Shown one piece after another: positions 1 to 9,543 of a DNA stretch of 64,000 nucleotides (position 1 is the stretch's first letter; each line of letters begins with the position of its first letter). Below the pieces are notes generated by a model. The model searched no databases. It was not told where the DNA came from and saw only the letters and a program-made list of their open reading frames with translations. Position numbers and translations under genes: made by a program. This stretch comes from Clostridiales bacterium (GTDB lineage: Bacteria; Bacillota; Clostridia; Peptostreptococcales; Anaerovoracaceae): contig WRMW01000001.1 in the NCBI GenBank assembly GCA_009776955.1, positions 346,235-410,234 on the forward strand, in the 5' to 3' direction.

Positions 1-2226
1 TCGATGTATCATGTTTATCCGCACGCCTTCTACGTCTATCTTGTCCAAAAGCCCGGAGAGAGCTCCGACAGAACCCTGCACGTCGGCCTTGATGATGACC
101 TTGAGCTCCTTCATCTCGCCCTCTTTTATCTGGCTGAACAGCGTGTCGAAGCTCGTGCCTCTCGTCTTGGCAAGCACCTGCTCGCGCTGGCGCGTACGCC
201 GCTTCTCGGCTATATCCCGTGCCACCTTGTCATCGTCAAGCGCATGGAACTCGTCGCCCGTATGAGGCACTTCCGCAAAGCCCGTTATCTCCACCGCCGT
301 CGCCGGCCCTGCGCTCTTGATAGGCTTCCCCTTGAAGTCCGTCAATGTACGCACTTTTGCGCTCGTCGTCCCTGCCAAAATGCTCATCTTGTCCGTCAGG
401 GTGCCGTTCAGCACAAGCACCGTCGCCAAAGGCCCTTTGTTCTTGTCCAGCCGTGCCTCTATGACAGTGCCCATGGCATGCCTGCCCGGATTTGCCCTAA
501 GCTCCAGCACCTCGGCCTGCAGCAACGCCATTTCGAGCAGATTTTCCAGCCCCTCGCCCGTCTTTGCGCTCACAGGCACCGATATCACCTCGCCGCCCCA
601 ATCTTCGACCAACACCCCGTTTTCCGAAAGTTCCTGCTTCACCCTGTCCAGGTTCGCGCCAGGCTTGTCGATCTTGTTTATAGCCACGATAATAGGCACA
701 TCCGCAGCCTTTGCATGGCTTATGGACTCTATGGTCTGTGGCATCACGCCATCGTCCGCAGCCACCACAAGCACTGCGATGTCCGTCACATGCGCCCCTC
801 GCGCCCGCATTGCCGTAAAGGCCTCGTGGCCTGGCGTGTCCAGGAACACCACACGCTCGCCGGACGGCGCAAACACCTCGTACGCGCCGATATGCTGCGT
901 GATGCCACCCGCTTCCTTGTCCGACGTGTTCGTCTTCCGAATGGCGTCGAGCAGGGACGTCTTGCCGTGGTCCACATGCCCCATGACAGTGATGATTGGC
1001 GGCCTCGGCACGAGGTCGGCGGGATCGTCCTCAAAGTCCTCTATCCCTTCCTCGACCAACTCGCCCTCGTCGTACCCGATAGCAACAGAGGCGCCGAGGT
1101 CAATAGCCACCAATTGCACCATCTCTTCGTCAAGGTTCTGATTTATGTTTGAAATAATGCCCATTTTTAGAAGCGCAAGAATGATTTCGCTCGTCGACCG
1201 CTCGATCTGCTCGGCGAGTCCTGCCACAGTGATAGGCACATTGACGACAAACGTGCCCTCTGGCACGATGACAGGCTCCTCTACCTCGTCAATGCCTGGC
1301 TTTGCCCCGCCCCTGTACTTCTTCCGCTTCTCTTTTTCCAGCGAGCCGTCATCAAGAATAGGATTCTTTGCGGATCCACGGAAATCGTCCCCTCGACCGC
1401 CCTTCTTCGTGCCCTTGGCTTTCTTTTTGGATGCGTCATCTGGCTTGGTCTCCTTGCCCTTGCCGCCTTTTTTGTCCTTGTCGCGTCCGAGATCTTTTTT
1501 TTCGCCGCCCTTCGCGTCTTTGGCTGCATCCTTGTCCCCGACTTTTGGCCCCTGTTCAGCGCCTTTCGTCGGTTTTTGGCGCATATCGCCCTTCTCTTCC
1601 GGCTTTCCTGCACCTTTTGGCCTGTCGCCATCGCGTTGCGGCCTCGCACGCTCTGCCGAGCCGTCTTTTGCGACCGCGTCCGGCTTTTTTTGCTCGTCTT
1701 TCCTTGCGACCTTCAGGACGGGTGGCTCCTTTGGCGCGGTTTTCGGCTTGTCGTCAGCTTTTTCAGCCACCTTGGACGTCGGTTTCTCATGCACAGGCTT
1801 GCCTCTGTCGCCTGCAGCCGGCTTCGCTTTTGCCCCTTCATCGGCCTCCGCTTTCTTTGGCAACGGTTTTGGCTCTGGCTCTTCAACCGCTTTCTTGGCG
1901 ACTTTCAGCTGCGGCGTGGCTTTTGCTGCAGCCTTTACGGCCTCTTCTTCAAGCAGACGCTTCGCCTCTTCAGCGGCCTCAGCCTCAGCCTTGGCACGTT
2001 CAGCCTCCTCGACATCTGCCTTGGCGATACGGCGGGGCATCATACGCGCCTTTTTCTCCGCAGCCGCAATATGGGCGCTCTCGCTGAAACCGCTACGGAT
2101 CTTGTCCGTTTCAGCCTCTGTGAGTTTTTTCGTCGCGCCCCTCGCGTCGATTCCAAGCTCGGCAGCCTTGTCGATTATCTCTTTGTTTTGCCTTTTCAGT
2201 TCTGCTGCCAGTTCCGATACCTTCAT
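1..2226 (-). CDS. infB: Translation initiation factor IF-2 (3' end cut by window edge)
   Basis: IF-2 is the GTPase that brings initiator tRNA to the 30S subunit. The frame begins MKVSELAAELKRQNKEII and stays open to base 1. An IF2_N helix domain comes first, then a long Lys/Ala/Glu-rich linker (roughly residues 50-300), a second IF2_N-like stretch, and the GTPase domain with G1 GHVDHGKTSLLD, G3 DTPGHEAF and G4 NKID. Domain II follows (GTVIEARLDKNKGPLATVL). The C-terminal domains are only partly present. The ATG at 2226 overlaps the TGA of the upstream ylxR gene as ATGA, which points to translational coupling. The long plus-strand frames here are antisense shadows. Identity is certain; only the missing 3' end limits the call. 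Confidence 0.97.
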   Translation of the reverse strand, partial: MKVSELAAELKRQNKEIIDKAAELGIDARGATKKLTEAETDKIRSGFSESAHIAAAEKKARMMPRRIAKADVEEAERAKAEAEAAEEAKRLLEEEAVKAAAKATPQLKVAKKAVEEPEPKPLPKKAEADEGAKAKPAAGDRGKPVHEKPTSKVAEKADDKPKTAPKEPPVLKVARKDEQKKPDAVAKDGSAERARPQRDGDRPKGAGKPEEKGDMRQKPTKGAEQGPKVGDKDAAKDAKGGEKKDLGRDKDKKGGKGKETKPDDASKKKAKGTKKGGRGDDFRGSAKNPILDDGSLEKEKRKKYRGGAKPGIDEVEEPVIVPEGTFVVNVPITVAGLAEQIERSTSEIILALLKMGIISNINQNLDEEMVQLVAIDLGASVAIGYDEGELVEEGIEDFEDDPADLVPRPPIITVMGHVDHGKTSLLDAIRKTNTSDKEAGGITQHIGAYEVFAPSGERVVFLDTPGHEAFTAMRARGAHVTDIAVLVVAADDGVMPQTIESISHAKAADVPIIVAINKIDKPGANLDRVKQELSENGVLVEDWGGEVISVPVSAKTGEGLENLLEMALLQAEVLELRANPGRHAMGTVIEARLDKNKGPLATVLVLNGTLTDKMSILAGTTSAKVRTLTDFKGKPIKSAGPATAVEITGFAEVPHTGDEFHALDDDKVARDIAEKRRTRQREQVLAKTRGTSFDTLFSQIKEGEMKELKVIIKADVQGSVGALSGLLDKIDVEGVRINMIHR

Positions 2227-2510
2227 TCATCCACCTCCGCGTCCGCTATATGTTTCGCGTATTCCTCTCTCAAATCTGCGGTCTCCTCCGGCTTTACATT
2301 CACCCTAAGCGCATAGTTGAACCGTTTTTTCTTTACTGCCGCATCAAAACACTCTATCGAGCGGCAAATGTAAGCGCCCCTGCCATCCTGCCTGCCGGCT
2401 TTGTCTATCATAAGCTTTCCGTCCGCAAAGGCTATCCGCACAACATTTTTTTTCGGAAAAGATGTCATGCAGCCTACGCATCTGCGCATCGGCTCCCTGC
2501 GTTCACGCAT
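2223..2510 (-). CDS. rnpM: YlxR/RnpM family protein (RNase P modulator)
   Basis: This is a 95-residue member of the YlxR (DUF448) family. In Bacillus subtilis the family has been reported to bind RNase P RNA and modulate the enzyme. The family signature is clear: RRCVGCM near the start, then a DGRGAYIC motif and a CF.AAVKKKRF segment. It lies in the usual nusA-ylxR-infB order, overlapping nusA by 8 nt and infB by 4 nt. A second possible start lies 7 codons in (MRRCVGC), also with an AGGGAG-type site before it. The ylxQ (L7Ae-like) gene often found between ylxR and infB is absent. Confidence 0.93.
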   Translation of the reverse strand: MRERREPMRRCVGCMTSFPKKNVVRIAFADGKLMIDKAGRQDGRGAYICRSIECFDAAVKKKRFNYALRVNVKPEETADLREEYAKHIADAEVDE

Positions 2511-3687
2511 CCGCCGCCTCGCCCTCGTTTCCCTCGCCTGAAGCTTCGCCTTCCTCGGCCTCCCTGTTCAAGAACTCATCGACATTGTAGTACCCATCCT
2601 CGTCCAACGCCCCGTCAGGCACATCTAGCAATTCCTCCGCCTCTGCGCCGTAGTACTGGGAATGGCTCTTTATATCTATCTTCACGCCGCAAAGCCGTGC
2701 CGCAAGCCGCACATTCTGCCCCTCCTTGCCAATTGCGAGCGAAAGCTGATAGTCCGGAACTACAGCCGTAGAGCGGTTTTCCTCTTCATCGAATATGATT
2801 TTCTCCACCACAGCCGGCGAGAGGGCATTTTTGATATTCGATTCCGCATCGTCGCTCCAGGGTATTATGTCTATTTTCTCGTCATTAAGCTCGTCCACCA
2901 CGGCCTGCACCCTGTTCCCGCGGTTGCCGACACAGGCCCCCACAGGGTCGACGCTCTCGTCGGCGCTAAGCACCGCGATCTTTGTGCGGCTTCCAGCCTC
3001 GCGCGCTATGCTCTCTATGGATATTAGGCCTTCGCGTATCTCGGGCACCTCAAGCTCGAAAAGCTTCTTGACCAGATGCGGATGCGTCCGCGACAAAAAT
3101 ATCTGCGGCCCGCGCCTCTCCGACTCCTTCACTTCCGTTATGAAAAACTTCATGCGGTTGTTCGCTGGGTACCGCTCGCCGCGCACCTGCTCGTTGACCG
3201 GCAGCAAACCCTCGTTTCTTCCTAGCGTCACATATACAGCCCCGCCGCCCACGCGCTGTATGGTCCCTGTGATCAGCTCGCCCTGACGGTCCTTGTACTC
3301 TTCGTAGACCATGGCCCGCTCCGCATCGCGTATCGACTGCATCACCACCTGCTTTGCCGTCTGTGCCGCAATCCGCGTAAAATCCTCTATAGGGAAAGGA
3401 AAGTCCGCCACATCGCCGATTTCGTAGCTGTCGTCGTACTCCCGCATCTCTGCCAATGACACCTCAGTGTCCTCGTCCTCAACCTCCGCGACCACCGTTT
3501 TGCGCCTGAGCACGTCGATCTCGCCCGTCTTTTCATCAATGTCTACGATGACGTTCTCTTCGTTCATCCTGCTCTTTCCCTTGTACGCGGATACAAGCGC
3601 TCTGCTCACCGCGTCAAGTATCTGAACCTTAGGGATATTCTTCTCCTTCTCCAGTTCGTCAAGCGCCGCGATAAATTCTTTGTTCAT
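2503..3687 (-). CDS. nusA: Transcription termination/antitermination factor NusA
   Basis: This 394-residue NusA has the short Bacillota architecture. It has an N-terminal RNA-polymerase-binding domain (MNKEFIAALDELEKEKNI), an S1 domain (GTIQRVGGGAVYVTLGRNEGLLP) and two KH domains (DPVGACVGNRGNRVQAV and LAIGKEGQNVRLAARL). An acidic tail ends the protein and there are no proteobacterial C-terminal repeats. It binds RNA polymerase and nascent RNA and modulates pausing and termination. It follows rimP closely and overlaps ylxR, the classical operon order. The start has a GAGGA-type site (AGAGGAGAATGAGGATCG). Confidence 0.97.
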   Translation of the reverse strand: MNKEFIAALDELEKEKNIPKVQILDAVSRALVSAYKGKSRMNEENVIVDIDEKTGEIDVLRRKTVVAEVEDEDTEVSLAEMREYDDSYEIGDVADFPFPIEDFTRIAAQTAKQVVMQSIRDAERAMVYEEYKDRQGELITGTIQRVGGGAVYVTLGRNEGLLPVNEQVRGERYPANNRMKFFITEVKESERRGPQIFLSRTHPHLVKKLFELEVPEIREGLISIESIAREAGSRTKIAVLSADESVDPVGACVGNRGNRVQAVVDELNDEKIDIIPWSDDAESNIKNALSPAVVEKIIFDEEENRSTAVVPDYQLSLAIGKEGQNVRLAARLCGVKIDIKSHSQYYGAEAEELLDVPDGALDEDGYYNVDEFLNREAEEGEASGEGNEGEAADA

Positions 3688-3720
3688 CGATCCTCATTCT
3701 CCTCTTCTCATTGCGATAAT

Positions 3721-4200
3721 TTATATGACAACCATTAGGCTGACTTTGCTGACAAGGTCCGCAGGGATAGCGATCTCGTCGTGCTCCGGCTCAAGGCTTG
3801 CCCTGTCCACCGGCGTCACAAAGAGCGTTTCGTCCGTCTTTTTCCCAAGCAGGGCTACAAACTTCTTCCGGCCATCAAAACCCTTGTACAGCGCCACCTC
3901 GACAGCCTCACCCTCGTATCTGGCAAAGTGCTCATCCTTTACAAGCGCACGATCCATGCCCGGCGAACTCACCACAAGGCTGTACGCCTCGCTTATCGGG
4001 TCTTCCTCGTCGAGCCTCTCCGACAGGTAACGGCTCACCTCCTCGCACCCGTCAAGCCCTATGCCGCCTTCCTTGTCGACATACACGCGCAGCTGCCGCT
4101 CCTTGCCCTCGCGAGCATACTCGACATTCCAGACCTCGTAGCCCTCGCCCTCAAGCGGCCGCAACAACTCCTCCACCATATGCTTGACGCTCGTTCCCAC
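3721..4200 (-). CDS. rimP: Ribosome maturation factor RimP
   Basis: RimP helps mature the 30S ribosomal subunit. The RimP core is clear: VEELLRPLEGEGYEVWNVEY, then RVYVDKEGGIGLDGCEEVSRYLS, then YSLVVSSPGMDRAL and the C-terminal SH3-like part with LLGKKTDETLFV. A GTG at 4200 gives 159 residues, the normal family length, and has an AAGGGCGG site about 7 nt upstream. A longer frame to 4320 adds about 40 residues with no RimP similarity and runs through a hairpin, so it is not used. It is first in the rimP-nusA-ylxR-infB operon. Confidence 0.92.
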   Translation of the reverse strand: MGTSVKHMVEELLRPLEGEGYEVWNVEYAREGKERQLRVYVDKEGGIGLDGCEEVSRYLSERLDEEDPISEAYSLVVSSPGMDRALVKDEHFARYEGEAVEVALYKGFDGRKKFVALLGKKTDETLFVTPVDRASLEPEHDEIAIPADLVSKVSLMVVI

Positions 4201-4221
4201 AGCACACCGCCCTTCAAAACC

Positions 4222-4248
4222 GAAGGAGCGGGAAAACCCCACTCCTTC
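4222..4248 (-). terminator. Stem-loop in the rimP leader (terminator- or attenuator-like)
   Basis: On the minus strand GAAGGAG and CTCCTTC form a 7-bp outer stem, with an inner GGG/CCC pairing around a TTTT loop and one mismatch between. The T run after it is weak (GGTTTTG), so termination is uncertain. It ends 21 nt before the rimP GTG. It could end transcripts from the surface-protein gene upstream or control rimP. Confidence 0.45.
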
Positions 4249-4292
4249 AGCGATACCGTATAACAAGGACAGATTACCACCTTTCCGCCCTA

Positions 4293-4338
4293 ATTGCAAG
4301 CGAAAAATCACATTCTGCATTGCAAGCGAAAAATCACA
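4293..4338. repeat. 20-bp perfect direct repeat, two copies
   Basis: The 20-mer attgcaagcgaaaaatcaca occurs at 4293-4312 and again at 4319-4338, separated by 6 nt (period 26). It lies between the surface-protein stop codon and rimP. No function is evident. Confidence 0.8.
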
Positions 4339-4360
4339 ACTCGCAAAATCCCCCCGTCCT

Positions 4361-7300
4361 CTACCGCACGTTCACCCGTACGCTCACCACAGTAGGCCGG
4401 CTTCTTGCCTTGCCCTCAACGAGCGCCACCGGCCGCCCGGCCCCGTCAAGCGCATAGGTCCCCTCAGCCCATAGCTCCACCCGCACAGTGTAGCTAGACT
4501 TGAGCGAGCCCCTGCCCGCAAGCGCCGGCACCCTGTTCTTCGCGAAGAATATCGTCCACTCGCCCTCGCCGCTTCGTTCTAGGCGGAACCCGTCATCGGC
4601 CGCAAAAGGCTTGAGGCTCGCCGCCGCTATGCCCACCTCGCTGAGCGTCACGCCCGCAGGCGATGTCAGGGCAAGCCCTATCCGCTCACCCGATGCGGGC
4701 ACGGCCGTGTAAAGCGTCACTGCGCTTCGGCTCCGCCACCCCTTGGCTTTCGCCTGCACCGGTCGCACCGTCAGTGGCTTGTCCTTGACCGTGGTCACAT
4801 TGCTGCTGTTCGTGGAAACGGTCCACGACCTCAATTCCTCGCCGTTTTCAAGCCGCACCAAAACGCTCAGCCTATGCGAGACATTCGGCGCCATAGGCAC
4901 GCCCTCTATCGCCTTGACCGTGATGGCATTGCCGACGATATCCGCCACCTCGAACAGCCCGCTCACCGCCGACGGCACTTGAAGCCGACTCCCGACAAAC
5001 CTCTGCTCGTACAGCGTCACGCTCGCTATCCCCGACGAGACATTGCCGAGTCTCACCGTGGACGTCAGCGACCCGCCCGGCACCGCGATGTCGATCCTGC
5101 CCCTCGGCTTGGTCAATGAAAAGCCCTGCGCCTTTTGCGTAATCGTGATATTCAATTTTATGAATGTGCTCGGCATGGTCGGCGATTCGATATTCAATGT
5201 ATGCCGCTTGTTCGCCCCCCTGTTGCCAAGGTATTGCCCTAGGTCAGTCGCCTCATTTACGGACAGCCCTATCCTGTTTGCCGCGGAAAAATCCGTGTCC
5301 ACCGCCCCGTCGAGCGGGTTTGTGCCCCGCACCCGCCAGTCCCCCAAGACCAGATTGGCTGCGTTCGGGACTATCTCAACGTCCGATATATGCCCCGCCT
5401 GCCCCACATTCACCGTGAGCGCGCCTGGCCTTGCGGACGCCCGCAGCCTGTTCTGCGCCACCATATTCACCCGCAGTCTCAGGCTGACCGTCCTGTCGCT
5501 TTCCGCAAAGCTGACCCTTAGCACCGCCGTCCCGTTCCTCGCGCCCGCCTTTGGGGTCACCTCCACCGCGCCGCTTCCCTTGTACTCCGCATCCAAATCG
5601 TCATATACGACCGTGCCTGCCGCCGCTGCGGTCACCCCTGTGACCGTATACCCCTCGTCAAAGCCCACCCCCCTTTGGTTTGACTGTAGCATAACAATTG
5701 CGGTGCCGTTCACGCCGCCGTTGTCAAAAAGGGGAATGGAGCTTCTGCTGAGCCTGAGCCTTGGAAGCGTGTCCACCACCTGCACGCTCCCCCTTATCAC
5801 ATCGCCTTTCGATGTCGCCTTGTGGTAGCCATCCAGATTCAGCGTCACATCGACCCTCGCCGTGCCTCTGGACACCGCCTTTATCTCGTTGATTTTCGCA
5901 TCGCCGCTCTCTTGTATCTCGACAATCCCCCTTGCGGCGTCGTTTGCGTAATCCAGCCCCACAATGTCCACCCTGCTGCCGTCGTTTGCAGTGGCAGTGA
6001 ACCTTGTCGCCCCGTCCCTGTAAAACAGGTTCAATCGCTCGGCTCTAAGGGTTATCTTGGGGTATGTCTCACGCACCGTAAGGCTTATCATGCCCGTGTC
6101 GCGCTGCCCGCCCCCTGCAAAACTCACGCGCAACACGGCTCGGCCGCTTTTCGCCACCCCTGTCTCGCCGGATATAGCGACATGGCGGCCGCCCCCGTCC
6201 ATCACAGCGGCATAGCCCTCAAGCGGTGCCGTACCCGTCACAGCCCCGCTGCTGCTGCACGCCCAAAGCTCCACTGCCAAGACCCTGTCGCCCGTGATAC
6301 GCACAGGCAGAAGCGCCCCTATCTCCTTGGCGGTGTTCACCGTCACGCGCGTTTCAAGCGCCTGCGCCGCAAGGCTGCCATCCGACACATTCGGCACAAT
6401 GTCCAACGTGGCGAAAGCCACATACCTGCCGTCAAACTCCGCCCTAAGCAGCGCTTTCTGTGGCCCGTCAAGCCCTGAGATACCGGCGGTCGCCGTGACC
6501 GTCGTGCCTATGCCCGTCTCGGGCGCAAGGCTGAGAATATCCGCCGCAGCCCCCGCAAGCGGCGCCCCCGTCTCGTCCGCAAGGCTCCACGCAAGCCGCC
6601 CGTGCTCGCTCTCGTCCACCCCTGGCAATGACCCCGCAAACGACGCCGTAAGCGACACAGGCGTAAGCATCGCTTGAGAGGGCGACACGCCGAGCGTAGT
6701 CACTATCTTTTCCTCAGTAGCGGGGAACACCGCCCGCGCCACCCCGCTGCCCGCCGCATTGCTTACGGAGACGGCACCCGCCACCGTAAACGAGTCCGCC
6801 GGCATCCCCACAAACGTGAACCCCGCCTTGGGCGTCAATGTGACAGTCGCCGTATATGCCGTGCCGTAGCCAAACACCACATGCCTCGGTGCCCACTGCA
6901 CCGCGCCCGTATACTCGGCGGTCTCCGTGATGACGGCCGCAGGCGTCCCCCCAAGCACAGGGACGTCTATGCCCTCTATGGCAAAAATGCTTATGGTCTC
7001 GCCCACCGTGATTGAAAAACTTCGGGTGTCTCTGTCCCCTGCGTTTGCGGCTCGTACCGAAAACGTGAACGTCCCCGTGGCTGTCGGCGTGCCGGATATA
7101 CGCCCTGTAGCCGAAAGCGTGAGACCGTCCGGCAGCACCCCATCAGCAACGCTCCACTCTATAGGTCGGCCGCCCGTCGCGCTAAGGCTCTGGCCGTAAG
7201 GCACGCCCAATGCGCCGCCGGGAAGCGACGCCGTGATTATGGCCGGTCGGACCGGGCCAGAATACAAGTGGTTCGGCATTGAAGCCGACTCCCCGCCCAG

Positions 7301-9370
7301 CCCCGGCAATCTGCCAGGCGCATAGGTCCATGGATCATCCATAAACACCGCAGGAAAGGCCGAGGCCGATTGTAGCGCAGACTTGCTCCTGCTCCTGCCG
7401 TCCACGCCCGTGGCGCTGTCCGTTATATGCTTTGCGCTGCCCCCCTGCGTCACCCTCATCCCGCTGAAAGCCACATTGCCGGAAAGCCTGTTTCCAGGGG
7501 GCACTACCCCTGCCACCCGTCCGCCTCCAGAAATTTGCGTGACACTGACGTTTGTGCCCAATGCGGCGCAATTCCTTACATTCGCCTCCTCCATGATCCC
7601 TACCACTCCGCCGACCGCCCAATTGCCTCTGACGCTGCCTGTGGCATAGCTGCTCGTCACATTGCCATAGTCAACGCGCCCCACAACGCCGCCTACATAA
7701 AAACCCGTGCCTGTGACGGTGCCTATGGCATAGCTGCCCGTCACATCGCCACGCAATATCTCTCCCACGACGCCCCCGACAGCGCTTCGCCCTCTTACGC
7801 TTCCAGTGGAGTAGCTGCCCGACACGCTGCCATCATTGACTTCGACCGCAACGCCCCCTGAGCTGCCAGTACCGCTTATATTGCCTGTGGAATAACAATT
7901 CGCAATGCTGCCGTTATTCACGAATATAGCCACGCCCCCTGCGGCGGCCTCCGCGGTGGCGCTTACATTGCCTGTGGAATAGCAATCTGTCACACTGGCG
8001 TAATAGACTTGCGCTGCCACTCCCGCTGCACCGGCATCACCGCCGCTTATATTGCCTGTGGACCAGCTCCTTGTCACATTGCCGCCGCTCGATACCATGC
8101 AGACCACGCCGCCGACCGAAAAGCCGCTAATATCCCCGGCTGAGCTGCAATCCGTCACGCTGCTGTTCGTAGACCCAACCACGCCGCCGACCCTCAACAA
8201 GCCGCTCACGCCCCCTGTCGAGTGGCAATCCGTCACGCTGCTCCCCTCCGCCGTGCCGACAACGCCGCCAACCACGCCGTCGCCTCCAATGACCGTGGCC
8301 GAGGAACGGCATCGCTCCACTCTGCCCCCCTGCATATCGCTGTATGTCGAGCTTCCAGCTACCCAACCGACCACTCCGCCTGTGAATGCACCTTGTCCGC
8401 CCGTGCCGCTGATGCTGCCCCCTACATAGCAGTCCTCGATGACCCCTCCCATCAATGTGCCCGTTATGCCGCCCACGCTTCTCACGTAAACCAAAGTCTG
8501 ACGTGTGTATGCGGCCTTTATGTCCGCATCGGGCACCCTGAGGCTTTTCACCGTTCCTGAATCTATCAAACCGAACAGGCCGAGAGGCCGGTCGGCATCC
8601 TCCGTCTCGTCTATATACAAGCCTTTTACGGTATGCCCATTGCCGTCAAAAATCCCGCTGAACGGGGCATCGTCCCATGTGTCTGAGACGTCATATGGCG
8701 CCTTACCTATCGGGACCCACCCCTTGCCGTCGTTCCAAGCGACCGCTATTGCAGCTATGGTCGGGTCGGCGTTGTCTGGGTTTCCATAGACTGAAAGGTC
8801 GACATCCATGCCGAGGGTGATGGTTTTTCCATTGAATGTGTCTGCTCCGTCGTTTACAAGCGCCGCTAGCCCCGCAAGCTCGTCAGCGGTGGATATGGTA
8901 TATGTTCCGCTACTTGGGTTCGAGGTATACCAGTCCGTGTCCGGCACGCCCGTCTCGCCTGCGGACAGGGGCTCAAGGACATAATCGGAAAGCGGCGTAA
9001 GACCGTCATCGTCGGCGGGCTCGTCTCCGTCCGCCTCATCGTCGGCGGCGGGCTCGCCACCATCGTTATTGCGAGGGGGTTCATCGCCCTCGCCACTATC
9101 GCCATTCTGCGACCCGTCATCGCCCCCATCGACGGGTTCCTTACCATCCTGCTCGGCATCCCCATCGTCCGGCTCGGCATCCCCTCCGTCATTGCGAGGG
9201 GGTTCGCCACCCTCGCCCATCACATCATCCTGTCCCCCCGAAGCAATCCAGTGCCCATCACCACTCTCGCCGATGGCGTCGTATGCACCCCCATCGATAT
9301 CCGCCTGTGCAAACACCGACCCCGCCGGCACCATCGTCGCAACCAACACCAACGCTAGCACCCACGCCAC
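4361..9370 (-). CDS. Giant secreted surface protein with GLUG repeats and Ig-like domains
   Basis: The 1669-codon frame is probably an exported adhesin-like protein. After a hydrophobic signal core (VAWVLALVLVATMVPAGSVFAQA) comes an Asp/Glu/Gly-rich linker (about residues 25-135). Next is a beta-helix-type region with many GLUG-like repeats of the form GGVVG...VTDCYSTGNVSG (about 290-640), then a putative Ig domain (He_PIG type, about 710-790) and several beta-sandwich-like repeats. No LPXTG or SLH motif is seen. The C-terminus (LWAEGTYALDGAGRPVAL... SVRVNVR) matches that of the protein at 61559-64000. The only in-frame start, GTG at 9370, has no positively charged n-region and no good ribosome site. 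A much better start at 9485 is out of frame because of a G10 run. Confidence 0.82.
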   Translation of the reverse strand: MAWVLALVLVATMVPAGSVFAQADIDGGAYDAIGESGDGHWIASGGQDDVMGEGGEPPRNDGGDAEPDDGDAEQDGKEPVDGGDDGSQNGDSGEGDEPPRNNDGGEPAADDEADGDEPADDDGLTPLSDYVLEPLSAGETGVPDTDWYTSNPSSGTYTISTADELAGLAALVNDGADTFNGKTITLGMDVDLSVYGNPDNADPTIAAIAVAWNDGKGWVPIGKAPYDVSDTWDDAPFSGIFDGNGHTVKGLYIDETEDADRPLGLFGLIDSGTVKSLRVPDADIKAAYTRQTLVYVRSVGGITGTLMGGVIEDCYVGGSISGTGGQGAFTGGVVGWVAGSSTYSDMQGGRVERCRSSATVIGGDGVVGGVVGTAEGSSVTDCHSTGGVSGLLRVGGVVGSTNSSVTDCSSAGDISGFSVGGVVCMVSSGGNVTRSWSTGNISGGDAGAAGVAAQVYYASVTDCYSTGNVSATAEAAAGGVAIFVNNGSIANCYSTGNISGTGSSGGVAVEVNDGSVSGSYSTGSVRGRSAVGGVVGEILRGDVTGSYAIGTVTGTGFYVGGVVGRVDYGNVTSSYATGSVRGNWAVGGVVGIMEEANVRNCAALGTNVSVTQISGGGRVAGVVPPGNRLSGNVAFSGMRVTQGGSAKHITDSATGVDGRSRSKSALQSASAFPAVFMDDPWTYAPGRLPGLGGESASMPNHLYSGPVRPAIITASLPGGALGVPYGQSLSATGGRPIEWSVADGVLPDGLTLSATGRISGTPTATGTFTFSVRAANAGDRDTRSFSITVGETISIFAIEGIDVPVLGGTPAAVITETAEYTGAVQWAPRHVVFGYGTAYTATVTLTPKAGFTFVGMPADSFTVAGAVSVSNAAGSGVARAVFPATEEKIVTTLGVSPSQAMLTPVSLTASFAGSLPGVDESEHGRLAWSLADETGAPLAGAAADILSLAPETGIGTTVTATAGISGLDGPQKALLRAEFDGRYVAFATLDIVPNVSDGSLAAQALETRVTVNTAKEIGALLPVRITGDRVLAVELWACSSSGAVTGTAPLEGYAAVMDGGGRHVAISGETGVAKSGRAVLRVSFAGGGQRDTGMISLTVRETYPKITLRAERLNLFYRDGATRFTATANDGSRVDIVGLDYANDAARGIVEIQESGDAKINEIKAVSRGTARVDVTLNLDGYHKATSKGDVIRGSVQVVDTLPRLRLSRSSIPLFDNGGVNGTAIVMLQSNQRGVGFDEGYTVTGVTAAAAGTVVYDDLDAEYKGSGAVEVTPKAGARNGTAVLRVSFAESDRTVSLRLRVNMVAQNRLRASARPGALTVNVGQAGHISDVEIVPNAANLVLGDWRVRGTNPLDGAVDTDFSAANRIGLSVNEATDLGQYLGNRGANKRHTLNIESPTMPSTFIKLNITITQKAQGFSLTKPRGRIDIAVPGGSLTSTVRLGNVSSGIASVTLYEQRFVGSRLQVPSAVSGLFEVADIVGNAITVKAIEGVPMAPNVSHRLSVLVRLENGEELRSWTVSTNSSNVTTVKDKPLTVRPVQAKAKGWRSRSAVTLYTAVPASGERIGLALTSPAGVTLSEVGIAAASLKPFAADDGFRLERSGEGEWTIFFAKNRVPALAGRGSLKSSYTVRVELWAEGTYALDGAGRPVALVEGKARSRPTVVSVRVNVR

Positions 9371-9485
9371 GCCACGTAAACCAACCCTTTGCTGTCCTCT
9401 TTTTGCGACCCCCCTAAAAGAGCCCCTTAAACAATGCCCCCCCCCCGAACGTATGTTCGAGCGTATCTAGCCTCATCCTATCCAT
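9371..9485 (-). other. Out-of-frame 5' end of the surface-protein gene, broken at a G10 run
   Basis: An ATG at 9485 preceded by GGAGG (10 nt spacing) reads MDRMRLDTLEHTFGGG and then meets ten consecutive G (9437-9446 on the minus strand). With ten G it stops at TAG 9414. With nine G it joins the long frame and supplies an Arg/Lys-rich n-region (RGVAKRGQQRVGLRG) directly before the hydrophobic core. This is either slipped-strand phase variation or a sequencing or assembly error in the homopolymer. Confidence 0.7.
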
Positions 9486-9543
9486 CTCGCTTATACCTCC
9501 AAAAAACGCCTACCATTTGCATTACCCATTACATACACCGAAT

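Noticed and set aside
4..2308. Long plus-strand reading frames opposite infB
   Set aside because: They read as Ser/Pro/His-rich nonsense and lie exactly antisense to a clear IF-2 frame; GC-rich third positions create such shadows.
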